Assembly (NCBI GenBank): GCA_023386555.1 | Contig: JAEWJK010000015.1 | Coordinates: 62,001 to 126,000 of the forward strand | Source of the DNA: Bacteroidota bacterium | GTDB taxonomy: Bacteria > Bacteroidota > Bacteroidia > Chitinophagales > Chitinophagaceae | DNA: 64,000 nt | Direction: 5' to 3' | Shown here: positions 9,162-19,164 of the stretch, in pieces | Position numbering within the stretch: position 1 is the stretch's first letter | Layout: every line of letters starts with the position of its first letter | Position numbers and translations under genes: made by a program | Notes under the pieces: generated by a model | Told to the model about the DNA's origin: nothing | Databases searched by the model: none | What the model saw: only the letters and a program-made list of their open reading frames with translations

Positions 9162-9866
9162 ATGAATATTATTATTACTGGAGGATCAAGAGGAATTGGA
9201 AAAGTCATTGCTGAAAAATTTGCAGCAGATAAACAAGGGCATAGTATTATTCTATCGGCCAGGAAAAGAGAACCGTTAGAAGTGTTTGCGAAAGAATTAC
9301 AGGCAAGATTCCCGAGAACGAATATTCTGAATTACGCTGCAGATCTTTCTAATAAAACTGAAGCAGATGAATTTGGAAAATGGTGTTTGAAAAATTTTGT
9401 ACCGGATATTGTTATTAATAATGCAGGAAGTTTTTTGCCCGGCAGTATTCACGATGAAGCAGAAGGAACATTGGAAAAGATGATAGCAGTGAATTTGTAC
9501 AGTGCTTACTATCTCACCAGGATTGTATTACCTGAAATGATAAAGCGAAAATCAGGACATATCTTTAATATGTGTTCCATTGCATCTTTGAAAGCTTATG
9601 AAAATGGTGGATCGTACAGCATCAGCAAATTTGCGTTAGATGGCTTCTCTAAAAACCTGAGAGAAGAAATGAAACCGCATAATATAAAAGTGACTGCAGT
9701 ATATCCTGGTGCAGTATATACAGATTCCTGGTCTGGCTCTGGTGTTGATCCGAAGAGAATTATGGAAGCAAAAGATATTGCGGATATGATTTATGCCACA
9801 GCTCATCTATCGCCACAAGCTTGTGTGGAGGAGATAGTAATAAGACCACAGTTGGGAGATTTATAG
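9162..9866 (+). CDS. Short-chain dehydrogenase/reductase
   Basis: A 234-aa classical SDR. The cofactor motif ITGGSRGIG is at residues 4-12, NNAG follows the Rossmann core, and the catalytic Ser and YxxxK appear as CSIASLKAYENGGSYSISK. The substrate cannot be read from the sequence. It begins at ATG 9162, 65 bp from the divergent HAD gene. Confidence 0.9.
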   Translation: MNIIITGGSRGIGKVIAEKFAADKQGHSIILSARKREPLEVFAKELQARFPRTNILNYAADLSNKTEADEFGKWCLKNFVPDIVINNAGSFLPGSIHDEAEGTLEKMIAVNLYSAYYLTRIVLPEMIKRKSGHIFNMCSIASLKAYENGGSYSISKFALDGFSKNLREEMKPHNIKVTAVYPGAVYTDSWSGSGVDPKRIMEAKDIADMIYATAHLSPQACVEEIVIRPQLGDL

Positions 9867-9931
9867 AATGTGGTGATTTAATAATGTGATAATAAGGCTC
9901 TGGTTAAGTTGATGCCGTAAGAAATGAAAGC

Positions 9932-9986
9932 ACAAGAGTGCGACGCAAGTAAAGCTAAATAGATAACAGAACCCCTGCTCCATAAT
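9932..9986 (+). repeat. 55-nt dispersed intergenic repeat, copy 1
   Basis: Begins with the exact family head ACAAGAGTGCGACGCAA and ends CTGCTCCATAAT. It lies 16 bp before the pheS start codon. Confidence 0.75.
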
Positions 9987-10001
9987 TCTTATCTTCGCTG
10001 C

Positions 10002-11030
10002 ATGGAACAATTGTTACAACAAATTGAAGCATACAAAAATGAAGTGAAGGCTTTTGCATCTAAAAAAGCTGATGAAGTAGAACAGTTCCGTATAAAATTT
10101 CTTGGCACGAAAGGCATTGTAAAAGCTGTGATGGGTGAGATGAAGAATGTTGCCAATGAAAAGAAAAAAGAGTTTGGGCAAATACTAAATGAGTTTAAAC
10201 AATTTGTAGAAGCGAAGTACGATGAGTTGAAAGAGGCCGGAAACGAAAGTCAGGAGGCTGGAGATAATTACGACTGGAGTTTACCTGGCAATCCGGTGGC
10301 TGTTGGAACAAGACATCCTTTGAGCATAGTTAGAAACAGGATTGTTTCAATATTTCAAAGACTGGGCTTTGCATTGGCTGAAGGACCAGAGATTGAAGAT
10401 GACTGGCACAACTTCGGCTCAATGAATTTACCGGAAGATCATCCTGCAAGAGATATGCAGGACACGTTTTACATCAACACAAATCCTGATTGGCTATTAA
10501 GAACTCATACAAGTAGTGTGCAGGCCAGGGTAATGGAAAAACAGAAACCACCGATCAGAATTATTTGTCCGGGTAGAGTGTATAGAAATGAAACGATCAG
10601 TGCAAGAGCACATTGCTTTTTTCACCAGGTGGAAGGTTTGTATATAGACGAGAATGTAAGTTTCGCTGACCTGAAACAAACACTCTACTTCTTTGTGCAG
10701 GAGATGTTTGGAAAAGATGTAAAAGTGAGATTCAGGCCTTCATATTTTCCTTTTACAGAGCCAAGTGCAGAAATGGATATTTCATGTTTGATCTGTGAAG
10801 GAAATGGTTGCAGTGTTTGTAAACATACTGGTTGGGTAGAAATTTTAGGAAGCGGAATGGTTCATCCGAAAGTGCTGGATAATTTTGGAATTGACAGTAA
10901 CAAATACACCGGTTTTGCATTTGGAATGGGTGTAGAAAGAATATGTCAATTAAAATACAGGGTGAATGATCTTCGATTGTATTCACAGAACGACATTCGG
11001 TTCCTGAAACAATTTACTGGAGCTATTTAA
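10002..11030 (+). CDS. pheS: Phenylalanine--tRNA ligase, alpha subunit
   Basis: 342 aa, the usual PheS length. It charges tRNA-Phe with phenylalanine as an alpha2-beta2 enzyme with PheT, which is not in this window. Residues 1-90 form the coiled-coil arm. Class II motifs are visible: motif 2 in RPGRVYRNETISARAHCFFHQ-type sequence, FFHQVEGLYID, and motif 3 in FAFGMGVERICQLKY. PSYFPFTEPSAEMDISC and a CxxC...CxxC segment (CLICEGNGCSVC) are typical of many bacterial PheS proteins. Confidence 0.97.
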   Translation: MEQLLQQIEAYKNEVKAFASKKADEVEQFRIKFLGTKGIVKAVMGEMKNVANEKKKEFGQILNEFKQFVEAKYDELKEAGNESQEAGDNYDWSLPGNPVAVGTRHPLSIVRNRIVSIFQRLGFALAEGPEIEDDWHNFGSMNLPEDHPARDMQDTFYINTNPDWLLRTHTSSVQARVMEKQKPPIRIICPGRVYRNETISARAHCFFHQVEGLYIDENVSFADLKQTLYFFVQEMFGKDVKVRFRPSYFPFTEPSAEMDISCLICEGNGCSVCKHTGWVEILGSGMVHPKVLDNFGIDSNKYTGFAFGMGVERICQLKYRVNDLRLYSQNDIRFLKQFTGAI

Positions 11031-11133
11031 GCTTATTTATTGTAATGATTTTCTAATGCAAGAACTCATTGGGTTATCAATTTTTTAAACTCATAACCCT
11101 ACATTTGTCTTTTAGCACCAACAACTTTCAGCG

Positions 11134-12393
11134 ATGAGTAAACTGAGTAATCTTGCAGAGACATTAATAGGTTCAGAGATCGTAAAGCTTGGAAATGCTA
11201 TCAACGATCGTATTAAGCAAGGTGAAAAGATTTATAACTACACGATCGGTGATTTTGATCCGTCAATATTTCCAATTCCAAAGCGATTAGAAGAGCTGAT
11301 CATCGAATCATATAAGTCACACAACACCAATTATCCTCCTGCTGATGGTGTAATGGAATTAAGACAGGCCGTAAGTAAATTCATCAATGAAAGAGAAGGA
11401 GTTGAATATGTTACGGATGAAATATTAATTGCTTCAGGTGGTCGTCCCTTGATCTACACCTTATTTAAAACATTAGTTGATAAGGGTGATAAAGTAATTT
11501 ATCCTGTGCCATCATGGAATAATAATCATTACGTTCATTTAACTGAAGGGCAACATTGTGTTATAGATGCTACACCGGAAAATAACTTCATGCCTACGGT
11601 TGAAGACATTGCACCTTGTTTGAGTGGTGCAACTCTACTTTGTTTGTGTTCTCCTCAAAACCCTACCGGCACTACTTTACAAAAAGAACAACTTGGAAGT
11701 ATTTGTGATCTTGTTTTGGATGAAAACAGAAGAAGAGGTGATAGGGATAAGAAGTTGTATGTGATGTACGACCAGATGTACTGGACATTAACATACGGTA
11801 CTACAGAACACTTCAATCCGGTTTCTTTAAGACCTGAAATGAAAGATTATACCATATTCGTTGATGGCATTTCAAAAGCATTTTCTGCAACGGGTGTAAG
11901 AGTTGGATGGTCTTTTGGTCCTTCAAATGTTATTTCGAAAATGAAAGCATTCCTCAGTCATATTGGTGCCTGGAGCCCTATGGCCGAACAAAAAGCTACG
12001 GCTAAATACTTAACAGAGAATAATAACATTGATGCTTTTTTAAATAGCTTCAAAGAGAGCCTTAATGAAAGACTGATTCGTTTATATAAAGGTGTTATTG
12101 CGTTAAAAGATAAAGGCTATGCTGTTGATGCCATCACTCCACAGGCTGCTATTTATCTTACCATTAAGTTCGATCTATCAGGTAAGAAAACTGAAGAAGG
12201 AACTCATTTAGAAGATCAGTCGGCCGTTACTGCATACTTATTATCGGAAGCAGGTTTAGCAATCGTTCCTTTCTATGCATTTGGTGCAGGAAAACAAAGC
12301 CCATGGTATCGATTAAGTGTAGGCACTTGTAAGCTGGAAGAAATAGATGAGATGTTTGGTAGATTGGAATCAGCTTTATCAAGGTTGAGTTGA
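11134..12393 (+). CDS. Class I/II PLP-dependent aminotransferase
   Basis: 419 aa with fold-type I PLP motifs: SPQNPTGTTL in the middle, VMYDQMYW (Asp and Tyr that hold the cofactor), and the PLP-binding lysine at about residue 248 in GISKAFSATGVRVGWSFG. The C-terminal Arg is in YRLSVGTC. The family includes aspartate and related amino acid transaminases; the amino acid partner cannot be told. Its 3' end overlaps the convergent murI gene by 15 bp. Confidence 0.9.
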   Translation: MSKLSNLAETLIGSEIVKLGNAINDRIKQGEKIYNYTIGDFDPSIFPIPKRLEELIIESYKSHNTNYPPADGVMELRQAVSKFINEREGVEYVTDEILIASGGRPLIYTLFKTLVDKGDKVIYPVPSWNNNHYVHLTEGQHCVIDATPENNFMPTVEDIAPCLSGATLLCLCSPQNPTGTTLQKEQLGSICDLVLDENRRRGDRDKKLYVMYDQMYWTLTYGTTEHFNPVSLRPEMKDYTIFVDGISKAFSATGVRVGWSFGPSNVISKMKAFLSHIGAWSPMAEQKATAKYLTENNNIDAFLNSFKESLNERLIRLYKGVIALKDKGYAVDAITPQAAIYLTIKFDLSGKKTEEGTHLEDQSAVTAYLLSEAGLAIVPFYAFGAGKQSPWYRLSVGTCKLEEIDEMFGRLESALSRLS

Positions 12394-13221
12394 TAATTCA
12401 AGATGTTTTGAATTTATTTCTTCCCCAAAAAAGAAGGTGGCTTTATTATCAAAGTCTTCTGTTGAATCTGTTGTAAAGAAATGTTTTGAAGATCCTTTCG
12501 AAATTCTCTCTTCCATTTCTGGATGACGTCGGAGATAGTCAGCTAAACTATTGGCTACTATTTCTCCTTGCGAAATGATGTTTGTGCCAATAGGTGCGTA
12601 TTCTTTTATCTTATCCAGCATCAAAGGATAATGTGTACAGGCTAATAAGATAGTATCGATCTCTGGAGCCCTTTCAATAAGACCTTCCAGGTGCTTCTTC
12701 ACAAAGTAATCAGCTCCTTTAGATTCATGTTCATTATTCTCTATCAATGGAACCCACATTGGACAAGCTTCCTGGTGAACGATGATATCAGGATAAAATT
12801 TATGTATCTCTATTTCATAAGAACCTGATTGAACAGTACCGGAAGTACCAAGAATTCCAATATGACGGCTTTCGGTATAATTTCCGATCACTTCAGTTGT
12901 GGGTCTTATCACACCTAAAACCCTATTGTGAGGAGCAATTCTATCCAGGTCATTCTGCTGAATAGTTCTTAATGCTTTTGCTGATGCAGTGTTGCAGGCT
13001 AAAACTACTAAAGGACATCCTTGTCCGAAAAACCATTGAACACATTCTAATGTGTAATGATAAACTGTATCAAATGACCTGTTTCCATAAGGTGATCTGG
13101 CATTATCTCCAAGATATAAGTAATCGTATGAAGGAAGCTTTTCAACGATCTCTTTCATTATTGTAAGACCACCATAACCGGAATCAAAAATTCCTATCGG
13201 AGCTGTTGCAGGCATAAGCAA
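12379..13221 (-). CDS. murI: Glutamate racemase
   Basis: 280 aa. MurI supplies D-glutamate for peptidoglycan. Family motifs are present: IGIFDSGYGGLTIMKEI (substrate Asp-Ser), LGDNARSPYGNRS, the first catalytic Cys in VLACNTASAKAL, and the second in LLACTHYPLM. It follows the two skp-like genes in the same direction, but the terminator at 13226-13255 separates them. Confidence 0.96.
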   Translation of the reverse strand: MLMPATAPIGIFDSGYGGLTIMKEIVEKLPSYDYLYLGDNARSPYGNRSFDTVYHYTLECVQWFFGQGCPLVVLACNTASAKALRTIQQNDLDRIAPHNRVLGVIRPTTEVIGNYTESRHIGILGTSGTVQSGSYEIEIHKFYPDIIVHQEACPMWVPLIENNEHESKGADYFVKKHLEGLIERAPEIDTILLACTHYPLMLDKIKEYAPIGTNIISQGEIVANSLADYLRRHPEMEERISKGSSKHFFTTDSTEDFDNKATFFFGEEINSKHLELSTQP

Positions 13222-13225
13222 AAAT

Positions 13226-13255
13226 AAAGAGAACCACCGGTGGGTGGTTCTCTTT
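13226..13255 (-). terminator. Strong intrinsic terminator after the skp-like genes
   Basis: A perfect 13-bp stem (AAAGAGAACCACC with GGTGGTTCTCTTT) and a short loop. On the minus strand it is followed by a T-rich tract, so it ends the bamA-skp transcript just before murI begins at 13221. Confidence 0.85.
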
Positions 13256-13273
13256 TAAGAATATCTGAAAATA

Positions 13274-13876
13274 TTATTTCTTAGGAGTCGTTGGCTTATT
13301 GCCTGTTGCAGGTTGTTCCTGACCACCACCTAACTCTTCCGGAAGCTGAATTTTTAATTCCTTTGCTACAGGGATGAATAAATTGTCAGCCTTTGTCAAT
13401 CCACTTCTCAATGCTACACCCTCAAAAGCCTGAGGACTGAATACCAAAGTATAATTACCTTTTTGCAACACTTTTTGATAAGCTCCATAAACTTGTTGAA
13501 CCAAAGGTCCGGCAAGAGTATTCCTTTTATTTTCTACTTTGTTCTGAGCAATTTGCTGCCAGTAAACAAGGTTCATTGCTACCTCAGATCTTTTTTGAGC
13601 AATTAAGTCCAGAACACTTTTAGACTTTCCGGCTGCTGAATCTGCCTTATAAGCATCGTCTAAACGTTTGAATTCTGATTGGTAAAAATCATACTCTGCA
13701 GAAAGAGAATCTCTTTCATATATCTGTAACAAGCTATCTACTTCACGATAGCCAGGCATAACTGTTACCATTGTTTCAAGATCAAAGAAACCAAACTTTG
13801 GAGCCTGGGCCTTTGTTTCATTTGAGGATATCAGTAACCCTACCAGGGCCACAACAGCAATCAAAACTTTCTTCAT
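13274..13876 (-). CDS. OmpH/Skp-family periplasmic chaperone, second copy
   Basis: 200 aa with a signal peptide (MKKVLIAVVALVGLLISSNETKAQ) and a long charged helical region, as expected of the jellyfish-like Skp trimer that carries unfolded outer-membrane proteins to BamA. The tail is proline, glycine and lysine rich (GGGQEQPATGNKPTTPKK). It lies 34 bp after the shorter paralogue, and both follow bamA. Confidence 0.9.
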   Translation of the reverse strand: MKKVLIAVVALVGLLISSNETKAQAPKFGFFDLETMVTVMPGYREVDSLLQIYERDSLSAEYDFYQSEFKRLDDAYKADSAAGKSKSVLDLIAQKRSEVAMNLVYWQQIAQNKVENKRNTLAGPLVQQVYGAYQKVLQKGNYTLVFSPQAFEGVALRSGLTKADNLFIPVAKELKIQLPEELGGGQEQPATGNKPTTPKK

Positions 13877-13910
13877 TGTTTGTAGTTTATAAAAATTTGA
13901 CGTTTATGTT

Positions 13911-14423
13911 TTATTTGATCCCAAGATCACGGAGAATGTCTTCACTCTTGTCCAGCTTGGGGTCGGCAAATATAACCGTAATTCCTTCGCTTTTATCTAA
14001 AATAAAGTCATATCCACGGCCTACAGCCATTTTTTGCACGGCATTATAAACCTTGTCCTGTATTGGCTTTACAAGTTTTTGTCTTTCTTTAAAAAGATCT
14101 CCTTCATAACCAAATCTTTTCTTTTGCAGATCTCTTAGTTCTTTTTCTTTATTGAATAATTCATCCTGTCTTTTCTGCTTAAGCTCATCACTTAGCATGT
14201 ACTGTTCTGCATCGTAGTTTTTGTACATGTGATCAAGCCTTGCCTGCATTGTGTCTAATTCTGCCTGCCATTGAATACTCAACTGTTCAAGTCTTTTTTC
14301 GGCTGCTGAATAATCCGGCAATTTTCCGAGTATGTATTTAGTATCAATGATTGCATACTTCTGTGCTGATGCAGCAAAGCTGAAAATAACAACACTAAAA
14401 ACAACCAGCAAAAGTTTTTTCAT
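13911..14423 (-). CDS. OmpH/Skp-family periplasmic chaperone, first copy
   Basis: 170 aa with a signal peptide ending FAASAQ and the start KYAIIDTKYILGKLPDYSAAEKRLEQL that is typical of Bacteroidota OmpH proteins, then coiled-coil heptads and a C-terminal GYDFILDKSEGITVIFADP block. It should act as a holdase for barrel proteins. It is transcribed after bamA, matching the usual order bamA-ompH-ompH. Confidence 0.93.
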   Translation of the reverse strand: MKKLLLVVFSVVIFSFAASAQKYAIIDTKYILGKLPDYSAAEKRLEQLSIQWQAELDTMQARLDHMYKNYDAEQYMLSDELKQKRQDELFNKEKELRDLQKKRFGYEGDLFKERQKLVKPIQDKVYNAVQKMAVGRGYDFILDKSEGITVIFADPKLDKSEDILRDLGIK

Positions 14424-14462
14424 ATCGATGATTTTATAACAAGCTCAATAAAGATATTCAGT

Positions 14463-14515
14463 ACAAGAGTGCGACGCAAGGAACGATGATTGTATTCTGA
14501 AGCTGGCTTCATAAT
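14463..14515 (+). repeat. 55-nt dispersed intergenic repeat, copy 2
   Basis: Exact head ACAAGAGTGCGACGCAA and tail GAAGCTGGCTTCATAAT. It lies in the bamA-skp gap, opposite in direction to the genes. Confidence 0.75.
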
Positions 14516-14525
14516 ACTTCAATGA

Positions 14526-17249
14526 TTATTCAGGCTCAAAGCCTAACATAAATGTGAACCTTGCTGCATCTTTCAATTTATTCGTTCCGGTAATTCTATC
14601 TAAGCCAATACCATAATCAAATCCCAGCAATCCAAACATCGGTAAGAAAAATCTCATACCCACACCAACTGAACGACGTAGTTTGAAAGGATTATAATCT
14701 TTCATACTATACCATCCATTCGCTGCTTCAAAGAAAGTCAAACCATAAATAGTGCTGCTTGGGTTTAGACTAAAAGGATAGCGTAATTCTAAAACGTATT
14801 TGTTAAAAATGGTAAAATATTGTTGCGCTGCCTGTTGATCAGGATTAACTCTTGGATTTGAACTCTCGTACACCGGATAACCACGATGTGCAACAATATC
14901 GAAACCTAGTAAGGCGAAGTTGTTACTTAATCCTGCATCACCCACCTGGAATCTTTCGAATGGAGAAATACCAAGTTTGGTGTTATATCTGCCGATAAAT
15001 CCTGCCTTGATCGCAGCTCTTAATATCAACTGTTTGTTTCTTTCTTCACCGGTAGCTTTTGTTAACGGAACAAACCATTCTCCAGTGTATTTCCATTTAT
15101 GATATTCTACAAACTCGTAAGGATTTACTTTATTAACACGATTCGGGTCTATCAGAGAATATGGAGGAGTGAATTGAACGCTCAATAAAAAGTTTGAACC
15201 ACTTGTTGGAAAAATAGGACTTGGACCTGTTGAGTTACGAGCCAGAGCCAATCTTAAATTGAGGTTGTTTGAAACACCATTATCAAATCCTTTCAGGTTT
15301 ACAGGGTCGATTGGATAATTTTTCAATTTATACCTGGTGTAACTTACTCCGTATGATAAACTGAAGAAGTCATCAGGCCATTTTAATTGCTTACCTAAGC
15401 TAACCGAAACACCGGAAGTTTTGATGTAAGAATTTCTTGCAGCACTGCTTGTATATCTACCTAATGCAGGATCATAAGCATTCGAGAATTTAGTATCATA
15501 TACACTAACAGTAAATGCATTTCTCTTTTTACCACCTAACCAAGGTTCAGTAAAAGAGAAATTATATGAGCGGAAAGCTCGTCCGTTACTTTGTACACGA
15601 AGGCTCAACTTCTGTCCATCACCTGTTGGCAATGGATCCCAGGCTGATTTCTTCCATATGTTCCTGATAGAAAAATTATTAAAAGAAACACCGAGTGTAC
15701 CTGTTAGTCCAATACCACCACCCCAGCCTGCACTTAATTCGAGCTGATCACTTGATTTTTCTTCAACCGTCCAGTTGATATCTACAGTTCCAGCCTCTGC
15801 ATCCGGAACAATACCAGGATTAATTGTTTCAGGATTGAAATAATTCAATTGACCCAGTTCACGAACGGAACGCATAACATCGCTGCGGCTGAATTTCTCT
15901 CCTGGAATGGTTCTTAACTCACGACGGATAACATAATCTTTGGTTTTATCATTTCCGCTGATTGTTATCCTGTTTAATGTTGCCTGCGGACCTTCAATAA
16001 TTCTTATTTCGTAATCTATTGTATCGTTGTAAACAGCAGTTTCAATAGGTTCTGCACGGAAGAAAAGATATCCGTCATCCATATACAAACCGCTGATGTC
16101 TCCACCTTCCGGCGAAAGTTCTTTACCCAATTTTTTATTGAGGATGTCAACGTTGTAAATATCTCCTTTTTTAATACCAAGGATATTGTTCAATGTTGAA
16201 TCTGAATATTTGGTATTACCTCTGAAAGCTATGTTACCGAAATAGTATCTGCTACCTTCATTTACCTTAATGTTGATCTTTAGGTTTTCATTCGCTGCAC
16301 TCATTGATGCGATATTGGTATCAACAATAGCTGCATCTCTATAACCTAAAGCATTGTAGTATTTAACGATGTTATCAAGATCATCTTTGAATTTCGTTTC
16401 ATTGAATTTAGCATTAGCAAAAGGTCTAACCTTTATATATGGTTCAAGAAAACGTTTTGTTTTACTATAAGTAAGAAAGCCGAAGTCTTTCATATACTCA
16501 TCAAACGTATATGCATTAGTATCTTTTACAGGATATAAAGTTATTCTTGATTTCTCCTTCGTATCCTTTAACTGTTTCTTCAACTTAACAGGATCAATGG
16601 TATTGCCTGAAAAACTGATCTGTTCAATCTTAACCTTATCACCTTTGCTTACACGAAACACCAATAATTGGGAATTTTCGATAGAGGCATCATTTGTTGT
16701 TTCTATTCTTACACCAACGTTCCTATAACCTTTATCAAAGAAAAATTTCTGAATTGCTTCTACGGCAGAACGTTTCATGTTTTCTGTTATCACCCTACCT
16801 CTAACCAATCCAACCTTACCAGTAAGCTCTTCTTTTTCTCCTTTCTTTACTCCGGCAAAATCAAAATTTGAAAGTCTTGGTCTTTCTGTTACTATAATTT
16901 CAATATCTATTTTATCCCCTGAAACATTAGTGATGTATATCTCAACATCCGAAAAATAATTTTGTTTCCAGAGATTTTGAATGGCTTTAGAAAAAGCATC
17001 ACCACCAGGAATCACCACCTCATCCCCTACATTTATATTTGCGATAGATAACAAAAGTGCCTGATCGAAATATTTATTTCCGTTAACTTTTATAGAGCTA
17101 ATCTTGTATTTTTTTGGAACTTTTTGTTCGAAAATGTTGATCAGAGTTGGATCAACTGAAGTAACCGGGGTAGTATCGTTTTGAGCCGTTGCACCGAATG
17201 CAAAAGCCGACAAAGCAAGCATAAAAAACGATCTGTAAACTTTCTGCAT
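14526..17249 (-). CDS. bamA: Outer-membrane protein assembly factor BamA
   Basis: 907 aa with a signal peptide (LALSAFAFGATAQ). The first half holds about five POTRA repeats (for example ISSIKVNGNKYFD, RLSNFDFAGVKKGEKEEL, RYYFGNIAFRGNTKYSD, LNRITISGNDKTKDYVIRRE). From about residue 500 comes the 16-strand Omp85 barrel, ending in LDRITGTNKLKDAARFTFMLGFEPE. BamA inserts barrel proteins in the outer membrane. It is flanked by uppS upstream and the two skp-like chaperones downstream on the same strand. Confidence 0.96.
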   Translation of the reverse strand: MQKVYRSFFMLALSAFAFGATAQNDTTPVTSVDPTLINIFEQKVPKKYKISSIKVNGNKYFDQALLLSIANINVGDEVVIPGGDAFSKAIQNLWKQNYFSDVEIYITNVSGDKIDIEIIVTERPRLSNFDFAGVKKGEKEELTGKVGLVRGRVITENMKRSAVEAIQKFFFDKGYRNVGVRIETTNDASIENSQLLVFRVSKGDKVKIEQISFSGNTIDPVKLKKQLKDTKEKSRITLYPVKDTNAYTFDEYMKDFGFLTYSKTKRFLEPYIKVRPFANAKFNETKFKDDLDNIVKYYNALGYRDAAIVDTNIASMSAANENLKINIKVNEGSRYYFGNIAFRGNTKYSDSTLNNILGIKKGDIYNVDILNKKLGKELSPEGGDISGLYMDDGYLFFRAEPIETAVYNDTIDYEIRIIEGPQATLNRITISGNDKTKDYVIRRELRTIPGEKFSRSDVMRSVRELGQLNYFNPETINPGIVPDAEAGTVDINWTVEEKSSDQLELSAGWGGGIGLTGTLGVSFNNFSIRNIWKKSAWDPLPTGDGQKLSLRVQSNGRAFRSYNFSFTEPWLGGKKRNAFTVSVYDTKFSNAYDPALGRYTSSAARNSYIKTSGVSVSLGKQLKWPDDFFSLSYGVSYTRYKLKNYPIDPVNLKGFDNGVSNNLNLRLALARNSTGPSPIFPTSGSNFLLSVQFTPPYSLIDPNRVNKVNPYEFVEYHKWKYTGEWFVPLTKATGEERNKQLILRAAIKAGFIGRYNTKLGISPFERFQVGDAGLSNNFALLGFDIVAHRGYPVYESSNPRVNPDQQAAQQYFTIFNKYVLELRYPFSLNPSSTIYGLTFFEAANGWYSMKDYNPFKLRRSVGVGMRFFLPMFGLLGFDYGIGLDRITGTNKLKDAARFTFMLGFEPE

Positions 17250-17390
17250 CAGGGTAGCTATTTGGTTGGTTTTGCCAGCTTGAATATCCTTTGTTAAGAA
17301 ATGAGAAATTCAGCGAATTTTTGAATGGGGCAAATTAACGGGATAATTTGAAAACCTATGTTAAATCAAACAGTATTATTGCTTTAAGGA

Positions 17391-18176
17391 TTATTTTATC
17401 TGAGCAGTTACAGGAGTGGTTGATAACTGATCACCGGTCTTACCAAATCTTCTTTCCCGATTTTGAAAATCTATAATGGCTTCGTATAGGTTTTCTTTCC
17501 TGAAATCCGGCCAACGGGTATTGGTAAAATATAGTTCTGCGTAAGCTAGTTGATAAAGTAAGAAATTGCTGATACGATATTCGCCACTAGTACGTATCAT
17601 CAACTCAGGATCTGGAAATTCGCTGGTAGCTAAATACTTCTGAACAGTATTCTGATCGATGATCTCAGGATCTATTTTTCCTTCTTTTACATCAATGGCT
17701 ATTTGCTTAACTGCATTTACTAATTCCCATCTGCTACTATAACTTAATGCCATCACAAGGTTGAGACCCGTGTTCTGGCTGGTCATATCTAATGCTTCCT
17801 GCAATTCATTCTGGGCATATTCAGGCAACATTTGCTTATCACCTATAACATGTAGCTTGATATTATTTTTATTTAAAATAGAAACTTCTTTGCGGATAGT
17901 ATCAACCAACAATTCCATTAAACCATCCACTTCGTTCTTCGGACGATCCCAATTTTCTGTGCTGAATGCATATAAGGTGAGATAGCCAACACCGAGTTCA
18001 GCACATCCTTCAACTATATTGCGAACACTTTCTACGCCATGAAAATGACCATATAATCTATCCTGGCCTTTTTCTTTTGCCCATCTTCCATTGCCATCCA
18101 TAATAATGGCTATATGTTGTGGAAGCCGGGTTTTGTCGATATGAGATAACAGGTGTTCAGACATAGCTTTACTCAA
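17391..18176 (-). CDS. uppS: Isoprenyl transferase (undecaprenyl diphosphate synthase)
   Basis: 261 aa. It condenses isopentenyl diphosphate units in the cis configuration to make the C55 carrier lipid for cell wall synthesis. The signature HIAIIMDGNGRWAKEKG with the catalytic Asp is near residues 21-37; LTLYAFSTENWDRP and PELMIRTSGEYRISNFLLYQLAYAELYF follow. It lies directly before bamA on the same strand. Confidence 0.96.
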   Translation of the reverse strand: MSKAMSEHLLSHIDKTRLPQHIAIIMDGNGRWAKEKGQDRLYGHFHGVESVRNIVEGCAELGVGYLTLYAFSTENWDRPKNEVDGLMELLVDTIRKEVSILNKNNIKLHVIGDKQMLPEYAQNELQEALDMTSQNTGLNLVMALSYSSRWELVNAVKQIAIDVKEGKIDPEIIDQNTVQKYLATSEFPDPELMIRTSGEYRISNFLLYQLAYAELYFTNTRWPDFRKENLYEAIIDFQNRERRFGKTGDQLSTTPVTAQIK

Positions 18177-18234
18177 GTGTGAGCAAAGTTAGAGAAATCA
18201 TGGTACCTCCACTGCAATTTTAGTAGTAGTAGGT

Positions 18235-19080
18235 CTAGTATTTAGGGCAGCGATAAGAAGAAATATTGAATGAAACACCGACTTGTGCAATCAGGTATCC
18301 ATCATTTTGCTTGCTGTTTCCTCTCTGTCTTCCTTTGATGCCGATAGGAGTGCCGTATTCATAACTTCTATCCTGGAGCAAATAACCTACGGAAGGATCG
18401 CCGTTTGGTAATGCAGAAAATGCATCAGGAGCATAAGTTGTGCTTACATCGTCAATATAATCGGCATTTGTATAACGATAACCGATTTCTGTAAAAAAGT
18501 TTACAGATGGAGATAGGTTGTATTTGAAACCAACAGCTAATGGAAAACATATACCCATTGAGCTATAAGGTTTACGATCTGGATATAATTCATGTCCCTG
18601 ACCTTCAGTGCCTAATGGTCGTAAAAAATGTTTTTCACCGTTTAAATAAGCATAAGGATCGTAAGAGAAAATGCCAACACCTAAAGACACATAAGGAGTC
18701 CAGGTATAGCCTTCAACTCCCGGGTAAAATTTGAAAAAATTAAACTGGCCATTCAGGCTAAGCTCCCAAATATTTGTATTGAAGCTGAGGTTCCTGATCT
18801 TTTGAACTTCATTTTTACTGTACACGTCTGAATAACCAAGCTGGGCGAAATTCGCTGCCACTTTTAATCCGATATAATTGCTGAATTGTTTGGTGAAAAA
18901 AACCCCTGCTGCCAATTTAGGTCTGTTTATAGATGCTCTTGTATTCAAATCACCATAATAATGCGATGCGCCTAATGAAATTCCGAATTCACCTGAATGA
19001 ACGTAGCTATCCAACACCTGTGCTTTTGCCGCAGTAAAAGTTAGACCCAAGCATAAAACTGTAACAATTCTCTTTAGCAT
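18235..19080 (-). CDS. Outer-membrane barrel protein, DUF6089-like
   Basis: 281 aa with a signal peptide ending TAAKAQ, then EFGISLGASHYYGDLNTRASINRPKLAAGVFF, a pattern found in the DUF6089 group of predicted eight-strand barrels next to bamA in Bacteroidota. Alternating hydrophobic strands fill the rest, ending in LIAQVGVSFNISSYRCPKY. Function unknown. It lies between nadK and uppS. Confidence 0.8.
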   Translation of the reverse strand: MLKRIVTVLCLGLTFTAAKAQVLDSYVHSGEFGISLGASHYYGDLNTRASINRPKLAAGVFFTKQFSNYIGLKVAANFAQLGYSDVYSKNEVQKIRNLSFNTNIWELSLNGQFNFFKFYPGVEGYTWTPYVSLGVGIFSYDPYAYLNGEKHFLRPLGTEGQGHELYPDRKPYSSMGICFPLAVGFKYNLSPSVNFFTEIGYRYTNADYIDDVSTTYAPDAFSALPNGDPSVGYLLQDRSYEYGTPIGIKGRQRGNSKQNDGYLIAQVGVSFNISSYRCPKY

Positions 19081-19164
19081 ATAAAATAAAGTGTGAAATG
19101 AAGAACGTCAAATTTCGGTTTTTCTTTTATTGGAAGTGTTAATGCCCCAAATTTTCTTGCAGAA